Below, in pieces: positions 15,790-29,700 of a DNA stretch of 64,000 nt. The DNA is from Haemonchus contortus (lineage: Eukaryota > Nematoda > Chromadorea > Rhabditida > Trichostrongylidae), in NCBI GenBank assembly GCA_000469685.2, contig LS997563.1, positions 11,904,440-11,968,439 of the forward strand, given 5' to 3'. A program made the translations under genes and the position numbers. How positions within the stretch are numbered: position 1 is the first letter of the stretch; every line of letters begins with the position of its first letter. The notes beneath the pieces were generated by a model. It worked only from the letters and a program-made list of their open reading frames with translations. It was not told the origin of the DNA and made no database searches.

Positions 15790-16223
15790 CTGTGTAATTG
15801 CGTACCGTAAAGAAGTACAGTAACCAATCCTTTTCTTTGTCGCTTTGGCAAGTTCCTTGTCGCTTTGGCAAACTCTTGAGGATTTCCTCGCTTTATATAG
15901 TCATTGCTCTGTTTTCGATATAGTTTTGAGGTATTCCGGAAACTGTTTTCGGTTGCTGCTTTGCTTTGGCCCATGTCTCCAGGGTTGGCCTGTCGTTTTC
16001 CCGAAATTTGCGCTTCCAAAAGACTCGGCCTCCCTTCCGACGTTCATCGACGGATTCGATTAGACATGGAAGTAATGATTTACATTTGCTCTCATGTGGT
16101 GACGCTATTCTCGCTTTTCTAGCTCGGGAACATTTCGATAACACGCACTGCAACGGTGCGTCGGTAATAAAAATAGGTTTAATTGTACTTGCATCAGTTT
16201 TTTTAAAGTACGCAATTACACAG
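15790..16223. mobile_element. 434-bp inverted-repeat element (MITE-like)
   Basis: Bounded by perfect 16-bp inverted termini CTGTGTAATTGCGTAC (15790-15805) and its complement (16208-16223). Several overlapping short frames inside cannot all be real and none resembles a transposase. The target duplication is unclear. It lies in the sod-1 upstream region. Confidence 0.45.
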
Positions 16224-16536
16224 TCTTCCCTAGATATTCCTATGTTACATCCACACCGAGAAATGAGTGAATTGAAAACAATAAGTGCTTGTATTCACAT
16301 GCATAACTATTTATATATCCTGGTTTTCTCCTCCAGAGTGCCAATGAGAGATCATCGGGCTACAAGGGTTTGAAAAGAAGCTCCATGTCCAAATATTTCA
16401 AATTAGCAAATATGTACGTTCACCACAACACCTGATAGATTAGGTATCGAAGTAAATATTAATTCAATAGTGTGAGGTCACGTTAGAGAATAGGTAGAAG
16501 GCCAAGAAGGTAAAACGTCACATCCACGGACAACTA

Positions 16537-17803
16537 CAGGGTGCGCCATAAATATGGTAACAAAAATATTGGCCTCTAGAAACCGTAGTTCATGTTGAAA
16601 CATAACCAATTTTGGTGTATTATTTACTGTGCATCACATCTACAAAACGAACCCACCGCCATCTTTATAACTATTTCCTGTACTAATTATAGCTCAAAGA
16701 TTCTAAGGCTACTCATCGACAGTGGCACGCAGAGTTTCTTGGAAAAGTCCAGCCCAGGCTTTTTTCAGTGATTTCTTGGGAGCAGCAGCGGTGGTGCGTT
16801 TTGAAGCGCAGGCTTTCCTCTCTAGCATGGACTTTATCCGGCGACCCATCACATTGTGGTCCGGGAAATTCGTAGGAAGATTGCAAGCTGGGATTAAGTC
16901 GCAAACATTTCCTCACCACCAGTCTTGGTCTTTTCCCATTCGTGAGCAAGTGCGACGCAGTTTTCAAGTCGTACCATTAGAAAAATCTTTGACCCTTAGC
17001 TGCATCCTTCCAGAAGAACCCTTTATAAGAGGATCGGATTAAGCTTTGTACTTTTCTTGAACAAAAATTGCGATATCGCTGTGATGGTAGGGATTCTAGC
17101 CCAAACTATCATAAAAGAGAGAAAATGGCTATGAGAGGCGATCTGACTTTTCTCATCGGCTTCAGCACTCGTAGTGGGAACTATACGTGTACTTTGAGAT
17201 CTCAACATTTCTTCCACGCTAATCACTCTTTGGTGAGAAAAAAGTCTGTCTAAGCGCGTGCCGCGCGCAAGTGGCGCGTAGCAAATGTTCTTTCTTTTCA
17301 ACTTCCTCTCGTCAAAATGCTTATAAGGCTTTCGAATCCTGTTTGGATACAATTGTATTTACTCATGGTAGAGTCTATCCTCTGAGAAGAACATACAAAC
17401 AAATCATCTGTCATTTTTCACGTGTTTCTGCATGTTCTGCATCATACTCCTTTCCAAGAAAATGTCTTCGGAAAAAGGGTCGTATAAGAGAGAAGACGAC
17501 CATTTCGAGATTTGTTTTTAACCTGTCTACGCTACACGATTCAAGAGGCTGTAATGTGGGGAAAGTTGAATTGAAGAACGATCCCGGGGAAGGATTCACC
17601 AAATGCGCGCAAAAGCGGAACGGTCGGTGGTTGTCTGCGAGGCTCCACCATTTTTCGGAATTTGACGAGGCGAGGGTAACAAAGTACATATGTTGGCTAA
17701 GGTATATCATGAACATAAGGGGAGGTACAGTTTTGGAGAAACTCGCCAAACAAGGAAATTACGCACATCCGAAAAGTTGTTACCATATTTATGGCGCACC
17801 CTG
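16537..17803 (-). mobile_element. Mariner-family DNA transposon, decayed
   Basis: 1,267 bp with 25-bp terminal inverted repeats that are perfect by eye (starting CAGGGTGCGCCATAAATATG), each flanked by a TA target site (16535-16536 and 17804-17805). Both features define the Tc1/mariner (IS630) superfamily. Transposase coding runs on the - strand and is broken by frameshifts. Its C-terminal part reads NFPDHNVMGRRIKSMLERKA and later LKKAWAGLFQETLRATVDE before a stop near 16713. This resembles the final D-containing block and C-terminal tail of mariner transposases, but the usual PPNSPDLNP-type motif is degraded. It can no longer encode its own transposase. Confidence 0.75.
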
Positions 17804-17805
17804 TA

Positions 17806-20778
17806 GATTATTTAAATTGAAAGTTTTCTGAACAAAGCACCACTGCAAGCCGGGAGCAGCTATTAGTTGAGAGAACACTGCAAAATTGATAATCTGGAAA
17901 ATTCTCGATGGTTAGTAGAAATGAGCGCCGGGAAGACCAACTAACAGCGGTCGGTCGATAACGAGCCGGCCATGGTCGCCCACGGAGGCAGCGCAAGGCC
18001 TATAAGAAACGACCGACGACGAAGGTTGCTCGGCCAAACAACAAATCAACCCAAGAGATCTACGATCTATGACTTTACTGCAACTTTGCAGTAAGTAAGA
18101 AGCCAGTATTTACACGACGTCAAAAAAAAAATAGTTTCAGGGGTATTAATCTCTATTGAGGCTAACATTCTTCTCATCCAGACCTATCCGAATTAGATCG
18201 ATATAAAGGGAAGGGGAAGGGAGGGAGGAGGAGTGGACATTCGAACCATGACAAGTGTTAACGTAGAGCTTGAAAATTACAGAACGAAAATTGCGGTGAT
18301 GTCACCTATGATACTTCCAGGGGAAGTGGAAGAAGCCTAATAGGAAAACTCCACATGAAATGTAAAAAAAAGACTTTTCAGGCAAGAGAGAATAAGCGAA
18401 GTAGTGATTACCGTAATCCGCATGAATTATGTACCAAAATACCAATTTTCTGGAAAAGGGCTAAAAAGTGGAGGAAAGTAAAGTAAATACTAAGCAATGA
18501 ACATGGGTGAGTATTCTTCAGGAACGGCTTGAATTCACTACGTATCTAAAGGCTACTACTGCATCATACGACTAGAAAAATATTATTCAAACCGTGATCA
18601 CAACATATTCCATTCTATCAACATGCATACTGTTGACTTCACAGTGAAACCTCTTCTTAAACTGATCTTTGTTACACCAAAGAACACCACAGAGACGGCC
18701 AGACATTTTTCGGGAGCTTTCACAAATTCCTCAAAGTTTTCTGAGTACCTCGAGCGAGCGGAGCGGCATGCAACAGGTACGACTGCATATATTGGACTAT
18801 ATTACCTGACTCGTGAAGGACCATGGAAATTTCAGCTTGTACTTCCTTCTCGGAACTCTCATAGTTTCCATTACCTCACGAAAAGCCACTTTTCAAAAAA
18901 AAAAGGACTTTCAAGAAAAAAAAGAGGCAAGCTTTACCAGAAGAAGGGTGCGTTGAGAATAGTTCTAGTGCAATCCCCGCACTAAATCTAGCTGGGCATG
19001 GGCCCATGAAAAAAGCTGTCATTTAGGCTCAAAAGGAAGTCTGCGGTTCCATCGAATGGCAAGTCAAAGCCTAACGAGATGGTCTATGGGCTTATATCGT
19101 CTATAACGATATAGGTGAACGTGCAGCCAATTTCTCCAAGTTTAACTTTTTTATGGAAAATAGGGTTTTTTTCAAGGCTATAAGCGGATAGATGGGTGAG
19201 ACGGTAAGACGATGTGGGGAGAAGTACTAATAATTAGTGTAATTATATCAAGGAGCTGTTTAGCAGAATTAATTCATTGCCAAAGAGCTGCCAGAAGAAA
19301 AGAAAAAAACTGAATCGACCAAATATCTGACAGCCGTGCAAGCTGTAACGTCTGCTTTGCTGCAAAGAGTGCAACGAAAAAGTTCATGTGAAGAACTCAA
19401 GACTGATCCCGAACAAGCCATAAACACTCGAACTTTGGAGTGACTACAACGGAATGCGAACCTACATATTACTACGGCACTTTTCTATAGTATAGCACAA
19501 ACGATTTGAGTGATACGTATAGGAAGAAATCCTATATAACACACTGATAGACAACTAATTATAAAACTTTTTATTGTAATAATGCTGTACACAAAATAAA
19601 AAATTGAAATTCGAACGATTTTCCCTACTACTGCTTCATATCACAATTCAACAGTATGTTAATTACCAGTACTCGTAAATATATAGAACTGGGGACGAAT
19701 TTGTGCAGGAGAACAGCGATCATGTTTGTGGTGGGACAAAGGCGACAAAATGGAAGGTCACATACTTGGTGAAATCGAAAAAGAACCTCGAGCCAAACAG
19801 GATAAGATCGAATTTCGACAGGCTAGAGTGTGCGCGAGAATGGACTGAACGGAGCCACACCCTTCTCTGATCGCCATCATTGTGATGGAACGACGAAATA
19901 TATAGTCAACAGGGCCTTCTACTCAAAATCCTACCGCTGCAAATACTGAATGCAACCAGTTGCCCTACATTCGAAACCCGAGAATCGGAAGAAACCAGCC
20001 GTTTTTTCTGAACGGGTGGACCAAGGCCATTATCAATTTTATGGTAAGATTGACGGATCAACGGAAAGGGCGCTCAATTGGCACGTAGCCAGCGATTTCT
20101 GAAAGGAAACCGTCAATCAGTTTATCGGTAAGCTTGGCACATGCAAGCTTAAGTGGAGTAAGCCGTTGGGACAGCCGTGAACTTGGGCCCCTCACCAGCC
20201 AGGATTGGACCATCTTCGGTGCATGTCGTCTCCCGTGTGGATGGCATGCACCAAACTGGTTTCACAAGAAGTTGATTCCCAGTCCATCCCACCCTGCCGT
20301 CAGAAATAGGCTTGCCATGTTTGCTAGGACCAAGGAAAATGAGCTATATATTTCAAAAAAAAAAAACGGTATTCAATAACAATTGTATAACGCAACATAA
20401 AAGTCAACGGTTTAAATTGTAACAACATCGTAGTAATCCTGCCGAGATGTTGATAAAATAAGGAAAATTCAAAAAAATCCGCATGCGTATAAAAAAAAAA
20501 CAAAGAGCACCATAGCGGGGTTGAGCGTAATATGCTACTGAGCTAACCGTCTGTAATTCGATGACTATTTAGAAGAAATTATGTAAACAGAAATAAATAA
20601 ACAGAGGAAAGTAAAAGGACAGTAACAGCCATCACTAGGAAAAAAAAAGAGGTCTGAGCTCCATATGGTTATTGAAAGTGAGATAAAGATATTCTCAATT
20701 AAATTTATGTTCAGGCGATCTGTACAGCCAAAGCACAGGAAAAAGGGGAGGAGTTTGCTACAGTTTCGTGAAATTGAT
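17806..20778. other. Intergenic, no gene supported
   Basis: Between the mariner element and the 3' end of fcho-1. Open frames are short, with no recognisable product and no consistent splice signals. The DNA is AT-rich with several A-runs. Confidence 0.5.
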
Positions 20779-23700
20779 CTATTTTCGAATTTCCGGTTCA
20801 CTGAAGTACTTTCCAGCCAGAACTTTTCGTCGTACCATCGACAAGTGGTACGTGTCCGAGTTTGAGAGGGACACATTTACACCTGAGATAGTCGTATCCG
20901 AGCACTGAAATAAAGTTGGTTGATGATCAGGATTGAATCGAATAGAGCACAGAACGTGAGAGCGTCCATTAATTTTTTCAAATCTGTCAAAGAGATGGTT
21001 GCTTGAACCAAAAATTAAGAGGTAAAAATGGACTGCAAAGTACTGACACATCAGATTCTCATCATCTTTTCATAAAAAAAGCATTAACCGAGAGGAAAGG
21101 TCGAACCGGAACCTTTGAAAGAAAATCAACGTTGATCATTCTTGAAACTTACAGAGTCGCAGAGCATGGTGCTAATGCACCATCTTTCCCGCCTCCTTTC
21201 ACAATATAAATCGGTGACTTGGTGAGCCGATTTTTTTTGAAGGTCTATTCCCAAACTCACGGTAACTGTGACAAGGAAAACGGTATGGAGAACGAACTAG
21301 CTAGCTTGATGGCCTTTTTAGGCTTCCTCCCTACTGAGATGCGATCAGTAGGAAGAAAGCCTAAAAATGGCCATCAAGCTAGCCAGTTGGGTGCGATAAA
21401 GGTGACCATCGTTTTCAGCTGAACGTTCGGTACGAAAGAAGATTAACTTATTCCGAGTCTTCCAGGTTTATAGTGTGAAGCATCAATAACAATGTTCTGA
21501 AAGCCTCTTAGACCATTTCTAAAGGACCGCCAGGACTAGGGCCGATCTAACGAACGTCATATCAGCTGCGCGTAGGACGTGGCCGTATCATCAAACGATT
21601 TGAACTGGTAAAAAAATAATAAAGGTAAGTAATGAACAATAGTATCACATAAGGGTGTATTTTTCGTGTTACCACAGGGGGTTTCAGTGGAAACTGCATC
21701 CTCTGACGGGCGTGGGCACTAGAATGCAGGTCCTTCTGACAGGCCGGTCCACTCACACCCGTGTCACATCGCCATGGCCAGTTGTGCTCAATGTAACACC
21801 GATGAAAAAACCTATGACTACGGCTTCATGGTTATCTACCGCGCTATACCGCTTTAACTATATCGACACCTAAATGTGGAAAATTTTTTCCAAATTCGGG
21901 CTCAACTGAGGATCTTATTGTTAGCCAGATTTGACAAATCCGATCACATCCAATCATTCCCGTGAACGACTTTCCCAATTGGAAATAAGGAACACACTTA
22001 TTTTCATAACTCTCACTCAACATTTTTCAGATTTCAGAAATTAACTGTGATAGAGAAGCTAACAAACCTGGAACTGTACGTGAACGTGTGCCGGCTGTGA
22101 TGGACCGCCTCCACCAAGATGTACCCGCGCTTTCAACGAACCCGAGCAATCGCCATATCGTGACAGTTCAGTTACAGACCATGACAATGCACTGTTTTCA
22201 GCTGTCCTATAACATGCGAAGATGATGAGCTGAAAAGTTGAGGATCACTGCTAAAATTTATGAAAAGCAAATCACCAGATTGCCTGGGGATCAGACGTGA
22301 CGCTATTGACTTCCCCTGAGACCTTAGTTGTGAAAACCAAATTCAGTAACGGAGTTGTTATTGAACATTGAGGATTGAGATGGTAGTCTACCCGCACGTC
22401 TTGAAACAAGTTGATTCAATTGGGCGCTTGATATAATCATGCAATGTATGTATCAATGATATTTCAGTTCACAACCGTTCGAACTTTCACGTGTGCCCTT
22501 CATATGGGAAAAAATTTCAAAACACACCTGTATGATCCTCTTCGCATTTCCAGTAATTGGATAGCAAGAGAGGAGGTTGAACAGCGTTGTCTTGATCTTG
22601 AATTTCATATCGCAAAACCTAAACCATCATTATAAAAATCTTGTGATCCAATTTTAACAAACTGTTTGTAAATGATTTAGAGATGAAGAGAAGTTAAAAC
22701 GGAAATTCGGTGGTAGGTAATAGTCGGGGTCATGTACCTACTACTGGAAAAGCGGGCGGGAGCTCCAGAATGACAAATTGAAGGATGAAGGATAAAGTCT
22801 TTTAGCGTTAAGCAATCCCGTCTGAGGGATGCGCCCCGCATTCGACTTCCTTTCAGAATCGTAGTGGCGTATTGAATGCGTATGTGACATATACAATCAT
22901 TTGCGGTGGCCAGCCGATGTACAAGTGAGTGCTTTTATCCCTCCAGACTAGTCTGATACAATTAATCGACTCCGGAGGAATGGATGACTTGGTTGGCCTA
23001 GGCAGATATCGATCCAGGAATCGAACCCATGACCTTGCGTCGGAGGAATGCGCTGCTTGCCATACACCACTTCCCATCCAACAGCAAATTAATCAGTCAA
23101 AAACGTAGTGACAGCTGAAGATGGCTCTATGCGTATAAGTCGATCGAGTTGTTCGTCGAGTCGCTATTTTCTAGAATTTTATTCACCCCCGTGGTACAAA
23201 GATGGTTCGTTGAAAAAGTGAACACATTTCATCACTGAAAACAATCACAAGCGGACCTAAATAAACCGAAGTCAAAGGGGGTTCAGGAAAAAGAAAAGTA
23301 CTCCTACAAAAATGAAATGAATAAATAAGTGGCAGAATGTTTCCGAACCTCTGCGTTGAAGAACGCCGCTGTAGGCTTTTCCTTCTGTTGAGCAAGTAAC
23401 CAATTAGCAAGTCCTAGGCGATCGAATTGATAGTGATAGGTGGGACCATGTTGTGCAGCAACAGAATCGGGCAGGAGAAGCTGAAATAATTCACCTCTAC
23501 TTCGGAAAGAACTGCGAAAGAAAGCATCAAAACAAATACAAACAAAAAAATGCAATCAAAATTCTTACCTGTTTATTTGGGACTATGGATTTAATTATAA
23601 CAGCATCAACAAGTTCGAATCGAAGCGGTTCAATATCAGAGTGCACGTCTGTCAGAAGTGGCAGTGACGTCGCAGCGAACGAGATCAACACTGTACCAAA

Positions 23701-26700
23701 AGTTCTGGTTATACGCCTAAAGAAACAGAAATTAAACAGTCGCACCCGACGAAAGAGGGTATGACCTGAGTCCTGTAAGCGTATAGAGGCACCTGATGAA
23801 ACTTACTCTTCAACATTGGCGCTTTTAAACCACACATGCGAATACTCATTGACAGCCATAGCAACAGGTACACGATGCTCACTTATTGTTGCCTGAAAAG
23901 TTCTCTGATCTGCAATCGCTCGCTCAGCGACCCAAACTATAAACTGAAATGTCAAGACTACTTCTTCATCGCCTAACGTGCTCCAGTGAGCGTCAGGTCC
24001 AATCTGTCTAAAACACACAGTCCGACTCACTTGCATGAGATTCGCTGTTGACTGAGATAGATTAAACGACGACTCGCCCAAGTTTTGTCCCCCTTCAGAA
24101 TTGTTGATCGCGAAGGAAGATCCCCATTCCACTGAACCGACGGAATCCTAAACAAAAATATAAACGGATAAACAAATTTCTGAGCAACATCGACAACGGA
24201 TATTACCTTCCTCAGGGAAGCGCCTGCACCAAATGACGTGTTGTAGGTGGGCGTATTGCTTCGGGGCCGTGCTCTAGCCATACCAGCTATAGGGCCCATA
24301 GAAGCGGAGAAATTCATTGGCATGTTGCTTTTGCCGAAATCAGATTCTGTAATAAACTTTCTGTGAGACTTTCCCACCGTCGCAAGAACCCTTCTTGAAC
24401 CATTTTTCGTTATAACAACCGAACTTACAAAAAAGAATCTGCAGAAATTGAATTATAAACGTCTAGAACTTCGAAGAAACGACATTATGGACCCACCATT
24501 GAAATTTGATCGAAACCGGCCATCAGCTGTATGACAGGGTCGCAGCGGTTTCAGGCTACCACCAGTCAAGGACTGCGAGAATAGTGGCGGACGACTTGAC
24601 CCGACAGACCAAGGATCCTACAATGAACAAAATAAAATATTCATAATGTAACATATAAAACAATAAAATGAACGAGGAAGAAAAGGCCCCAATCCACAAG
24701 CAATCACTTGAATTGAGGATACCAGCTGAGCATATCGCTTAACCGCGTGACCTTGCGCCGTGCCTCATCTTAAAAGTCGCACGTAGGTCCAGGACCAAAC
24801 TCACAGATTCATCCATTCATTTCTATACATTTTCAAAGCTATCGAGCAGTGCTCATTCGATTCTTCGTATTTTTTACGGGTGCTGTCCCACGTACGAAAC
24901 CCTTCGAAAAGTGTTGTCGCCAATAACTTTGAGCCAAACCCCCCAGAAGACACATATGTAGGTTAAACTGAGAGCTTACTTTGAATGTCAAAAAGAATTC
25001 GCAACGAAGCAGCTAGCAGTCTTTTAAATTAAATAGATGAAAGTTCCACAAAAAGGATTTGAAAGTTTAACAGTTAAAGATGAGCAAAACCTGAAATTAT
25101 ATCAAATATCCGCATTAAGCAGCACGTAACTCTATACCTACTAGCTAGAACGTACTCTGAAAATGTAGAAATTAGGAGGATTTTTGTAATGCTCATATAA
25201 TAAAGAATTTCAGTGAGAAATTGTTACGTTTACTTCTCTCTCTCTCTCCCCCTCCCCTCCCCTCGCAATCTATACCGGCTACCTCATACGCCCCGTTCTA
25301 ATTTCCACAAACTAGTGTGATTTCCATGCTTCTCAAATCCATTGAACACAGCTCAGCTGGATGTTACACGTGGACCATGGGTATGGGTACATACGTGCGT
25401 CCGAGGATGCGCGTGGCCAATTGCGCGGCGAAGTGCGTGGTGATTCGAACGACCCTGGCGCCTAAAACTGGGGCCCAAATTTGAAGTACAGTAGATTAGT
25501 AGGGTCAGCTGATACGACTGATTTACTCTACTTCAAATTTGGGCCCCAATGCGAGGCGCAATTTGCCGCGCGCATCCTCGGACGCACCTAAGTTCCGTCC
25601 CCCGTGAACCATATGTACCTTCTCATGCTCTACATGGGCCACACTTGCACTCAAAACTCAATGGCGGAACCATAGACATGGCAGATATCGAATACAGCCA
25701 TCACCAAACTTGTCATACCTACCTTATCAAACGTATTACTTCTACATATATTGATATGTCCGATGGCATCTCGAAGCTCGTCCACTGATGCATTCATAGT
25801 TTTTGCCGATTCTGCCGGTCGTATCGTCAAGCTGCGGATTTTTGACTGTTGTAAAGCGTTTTCATCCTGTGAAAGATGACCCATTATAAGTGACCATGTG
25901 AAACTATGGGGAACTGAGAACGATCACCTCATCGCTGCTACTACACGACGACCAATTCGTGTCTTCTTTGGCGTCTTCGTGTTCCCGTATCGTGTAGCCT
26001 TCATCGTCAACTGGAGGAGGTGGAGGTGGGGCCAACGGTAGGTCCAAAAGGCTCGTTGAACCGTTGATACGCTGAGACTAGATTCAGGCTATGTATAGAA
26101 GAAATCACAAATTTGAAATAAAGAACATCGATTATCAGATCATATCAAAAGAAAACTAATAGTTTAGAAGAAAAATGAAATCGATTTGAGGAGAGAAATC
26201 AAAAAGGAGCATACCTTCTCATCACTTCGTGTGCTGCTAGCCGTACTATGAACGTCATCCATACTAAAAATAATTTTATTTCAGAAATATTACTCGTAAT
26301 GACGAATTCTGTTCCATAAAAAATCAATTACACATATATAACGAGGCCGTTTTATTTACTTCCAACAACGTATCATTACTGAAGGGAAAAAGGGAGATGT
26401 GACGACAATCAACCAAAGAAGATCAGGTTCGGGGTGAGCGACGCACCAGGGGAATACGTCATGTTGCGCTATACCTACACCACTGATACGCTTGATTTGA
26501 CCATGAAGCATTGGTATGAGAAGAAATAATTTTAAAAAGTTGTTTTTTTTTCTGGGACATTCCCATTTGCCGGAATCGATCCAAAAAGCGTGATCGATCA
26601 CACTATCAATCGTAAAAATCACTTAGGAAAGAGCCTTGCAGAACAAGAAATGCATAGTCGCTACAGAGCGCAAAAACATTGAAAAATCGATTGGCTGCAG

Positions 26701-29700
26701 GAAATCGATTTCAGAATCAATAGGGAGTGAAAACCAAAGGAAACTTAGAAGTCCCAAAAGCAGCTGAGCATTTCATGGGAAGGACTGAAGAATGGGTAGA
26801 AAATTAATGCTTATGAAAAAGGAATGACAAATCACGAACGGCCAATCTTTTGGTGGCTTCAAAGAAGGAAAAGCCCGGATGCCTAAACAAACAGATCTGG
26901 TAAGGGACCAGGGAGAAATGTGTGCACATTAAAAACAGAAGGCATCGATCTCACTGGCAAGGAGAGAGCGCTCCCCTCCTCTTTCGTTGATTTACTTTAT
27001 TAGATTCAGAAGAAAAAAGAACAACAGAAGTAGTCAGAGCGAGTTCGAATAGGGAACATCCCACACTTGCACAATGCTGGGAAGGAAGTTTCTAGAAAAG
27101 GGATAAACAGCATAAAATCAAAGGGGAAGCACAAGTAGATGGCGAGAACAACCCAAAACCTAATTAACGATTTGCAATCGAATCTTCACCTGCTACTCCT
27201 ACTTTCGTTTTTCCATTTTATTCATTTGCCAAGAACGGACTCCATGACTGAACTGTTACGAGCAATTCAAAGGGAGCGGAAACAAAGTGCCTTTTTATTT
27301 ACCAAATTAGAGATGACTTCCTACCATCAGCCCGCAATTATCCAATTATTTCGATTAGTTCCATTCAAAAGTGATGGACCTTGGCAGTAATTAATTACTT
27401 ATGAGCTAGAAGTATCAAAAAACAATCGGACGATAGAAATTGATTTTCAGGATAAAGTCAACGCGTAACTTTGATTAAAAGTACCTGATTTTAAGTTTTA
27501 AGGACTTTGCTTTTCAAGGAATAGATTTATAACCTTCATTACCTAACTTTGATCTCAAAAAGTAATAGCACAACCTGGACAAAACTGTTGTTAATGGAAC
27601 AATTCAGTAAAAAAAAAAGGATCTGTGCAAAAGAGCCTCCCAAGACAAGTTTGGTAGCTGTCCCCTAACCACTTTGATATTGTAAAGCAAGCATAAAGCA
27701 TGGTACCGACAACCTGATGAGTTGAGATGATAGAGGGTGCAAACGAATTTGTGGGACTTTGAATTCAGACTGTAGGACTGATAGCGTCACATCTGGCCAC
27801 CGTCCCTTTCCCCTAACATAACGAGCCCAAAAGATTACTCGCAAAGTACAAATTCTTACTTTTTTAATGATCACAGTATCTAAAAATGCCGATAATTCGC
27901 TGCAGATCCAAAATGTTGGAATACGGTCCGTTCGAAGTTAATCGTCTTGCTTTGGTTCGGGAAATTCTAGACTTTTTTGAAAAGGAGAGGAGAGAGAAAG
28001 AGAAAAATCAATCTCCAGGAAATGAAAGACGTCTCCCTAAAAGCAGTAGATGCAAGAAATGATCGACGGAGAAGCATCAAGAAACTCTGACGGAGTTGAG
28101 TTGAGATGGCACTGATAAGAAGGCGCATTGCAACTGCACATGTTACTGACAATCAACTAGTAAAAGCAGTTCTGATAATATGCAAGTGATATGTCTTTCG
28201 GTTCGTAACAAGAAATCGAAATTGAAAGGGAATTGAAATGACGAATTGGTCAAGTTCTGGAAAAATCGTAGTACATAATTTCAAAAATAGTAAAAATTCC
28301 GTTACTGTGAACCAGAAGCGGGTCCTGAGCCCGTGCAAATTGGACTCGAGTCCATCAAAGAGTTGCAAGGAACAGAATTTATTGATGTGAGTGCAATATG
28401 ACACAGAATATATCGTAGCACGTAGCAGCACTCGTGAATTACACTTTTTTTTCATTTTACCATAAATCAGATAGAAAGACCAACAAAAAGGTAATATTAA
28501 AGGCACAGTCTACGACCAAATAGTTTATGAGATATCCCCCAAGGATAAATTTGTGGCCCTCTGCTATACCATATGTGGCAGTGTCAGGTCGGAAAACGGC
28601 CTAGATAGGGCGTTATAAAGGTTCAAAAATTGTCTCGTGTGTATCCTCGGACGAGTTACACGGCACTATAGAGGCTGCACCAATCACAATTGAACCCATT
28701 TAGGAATTTCAAACAACTTTCATGACTCATCGACAGTGAAAATCAGTCCTGTACAGTTCTAGCTTGATGCAATCAACTCTTTGTGAATTGCAACAACCGA
28801 AAACTCGTCCGAATACCTCTTCCCTGTTATTTCCGTCATTTTCGCTTTTTTTCCAAAATCTATACTTCTGCTGTTAAGTTGAAAATGGGTATCTCAAAAT
28901 TATCGTGAACTGTGTCTTGAACTTTATAAGATGAAAAATGACCTCACAATGACAATTCCAATTCCCTTACCTCAGCACATCCAATTTCTCTGTCGTTGTA
29001 TTCGTCGTCTCCGAAGTGGACTTTTTCGATCGACGATTCTGACGAAACTTGAATAAGCCTGCAATTCATTTAATTAACGCTTTGAATGGAAAATGCACTC
29101 AAAATTTCCCAATGCATTTCCTAATCATCATGGGAGCTCTGTCTCTTGCAAGATGAAACTCAATTTCCCGCTCTTATTGGGAAAGAGCCGTGACAAGGGC
29201 TCTCGCCTTTACATGATAGTCATTGAAAATGGAGCAATTCCTATAGACTGTTGCCATCTGGCAGGTCCCTTGTGCAAGTCAAGTAATCGAAATAAATGGT
29301 CCCCGTGGTAGCACCTTGAACCTCTCATGGAGACCATTTGAACCGAAAGTTTGGAAAACGAACATCAAGAAAGGCATTATCCAGCGCCCCCTTTGGCATT
29401 CCGATTTTTGTGTATTTTGTCAGAAATGTAATCGCTCCTGACCCACATCATGCCTCCTACCACGCAGTCTCTTCGAAAAAAAATCATGCTGCTGAGAGAG
29501 TGGAAAAATTAATTGAAAACGTTCTCCGATTGTGGTGTTTGTGAACATTCCCAGAAAGGTTCTTCAAACAAAAAAAAAGTGGAAAAATCATCTAAAGAAC
29601 AAATCTACATGTGAAATATTCCTTGCTGTAGGAACCCATTTATAGGAGAATACAACCACAACCTTCCTTGCATCTTCGTAGTATAGCAGGAGCTGAACCA

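Noticed and set aside
16722..17042. + strand frames inside the mariner element
   Set aside because: Shadow of the decayed transposase, whose recognisable residues are on the - strand.
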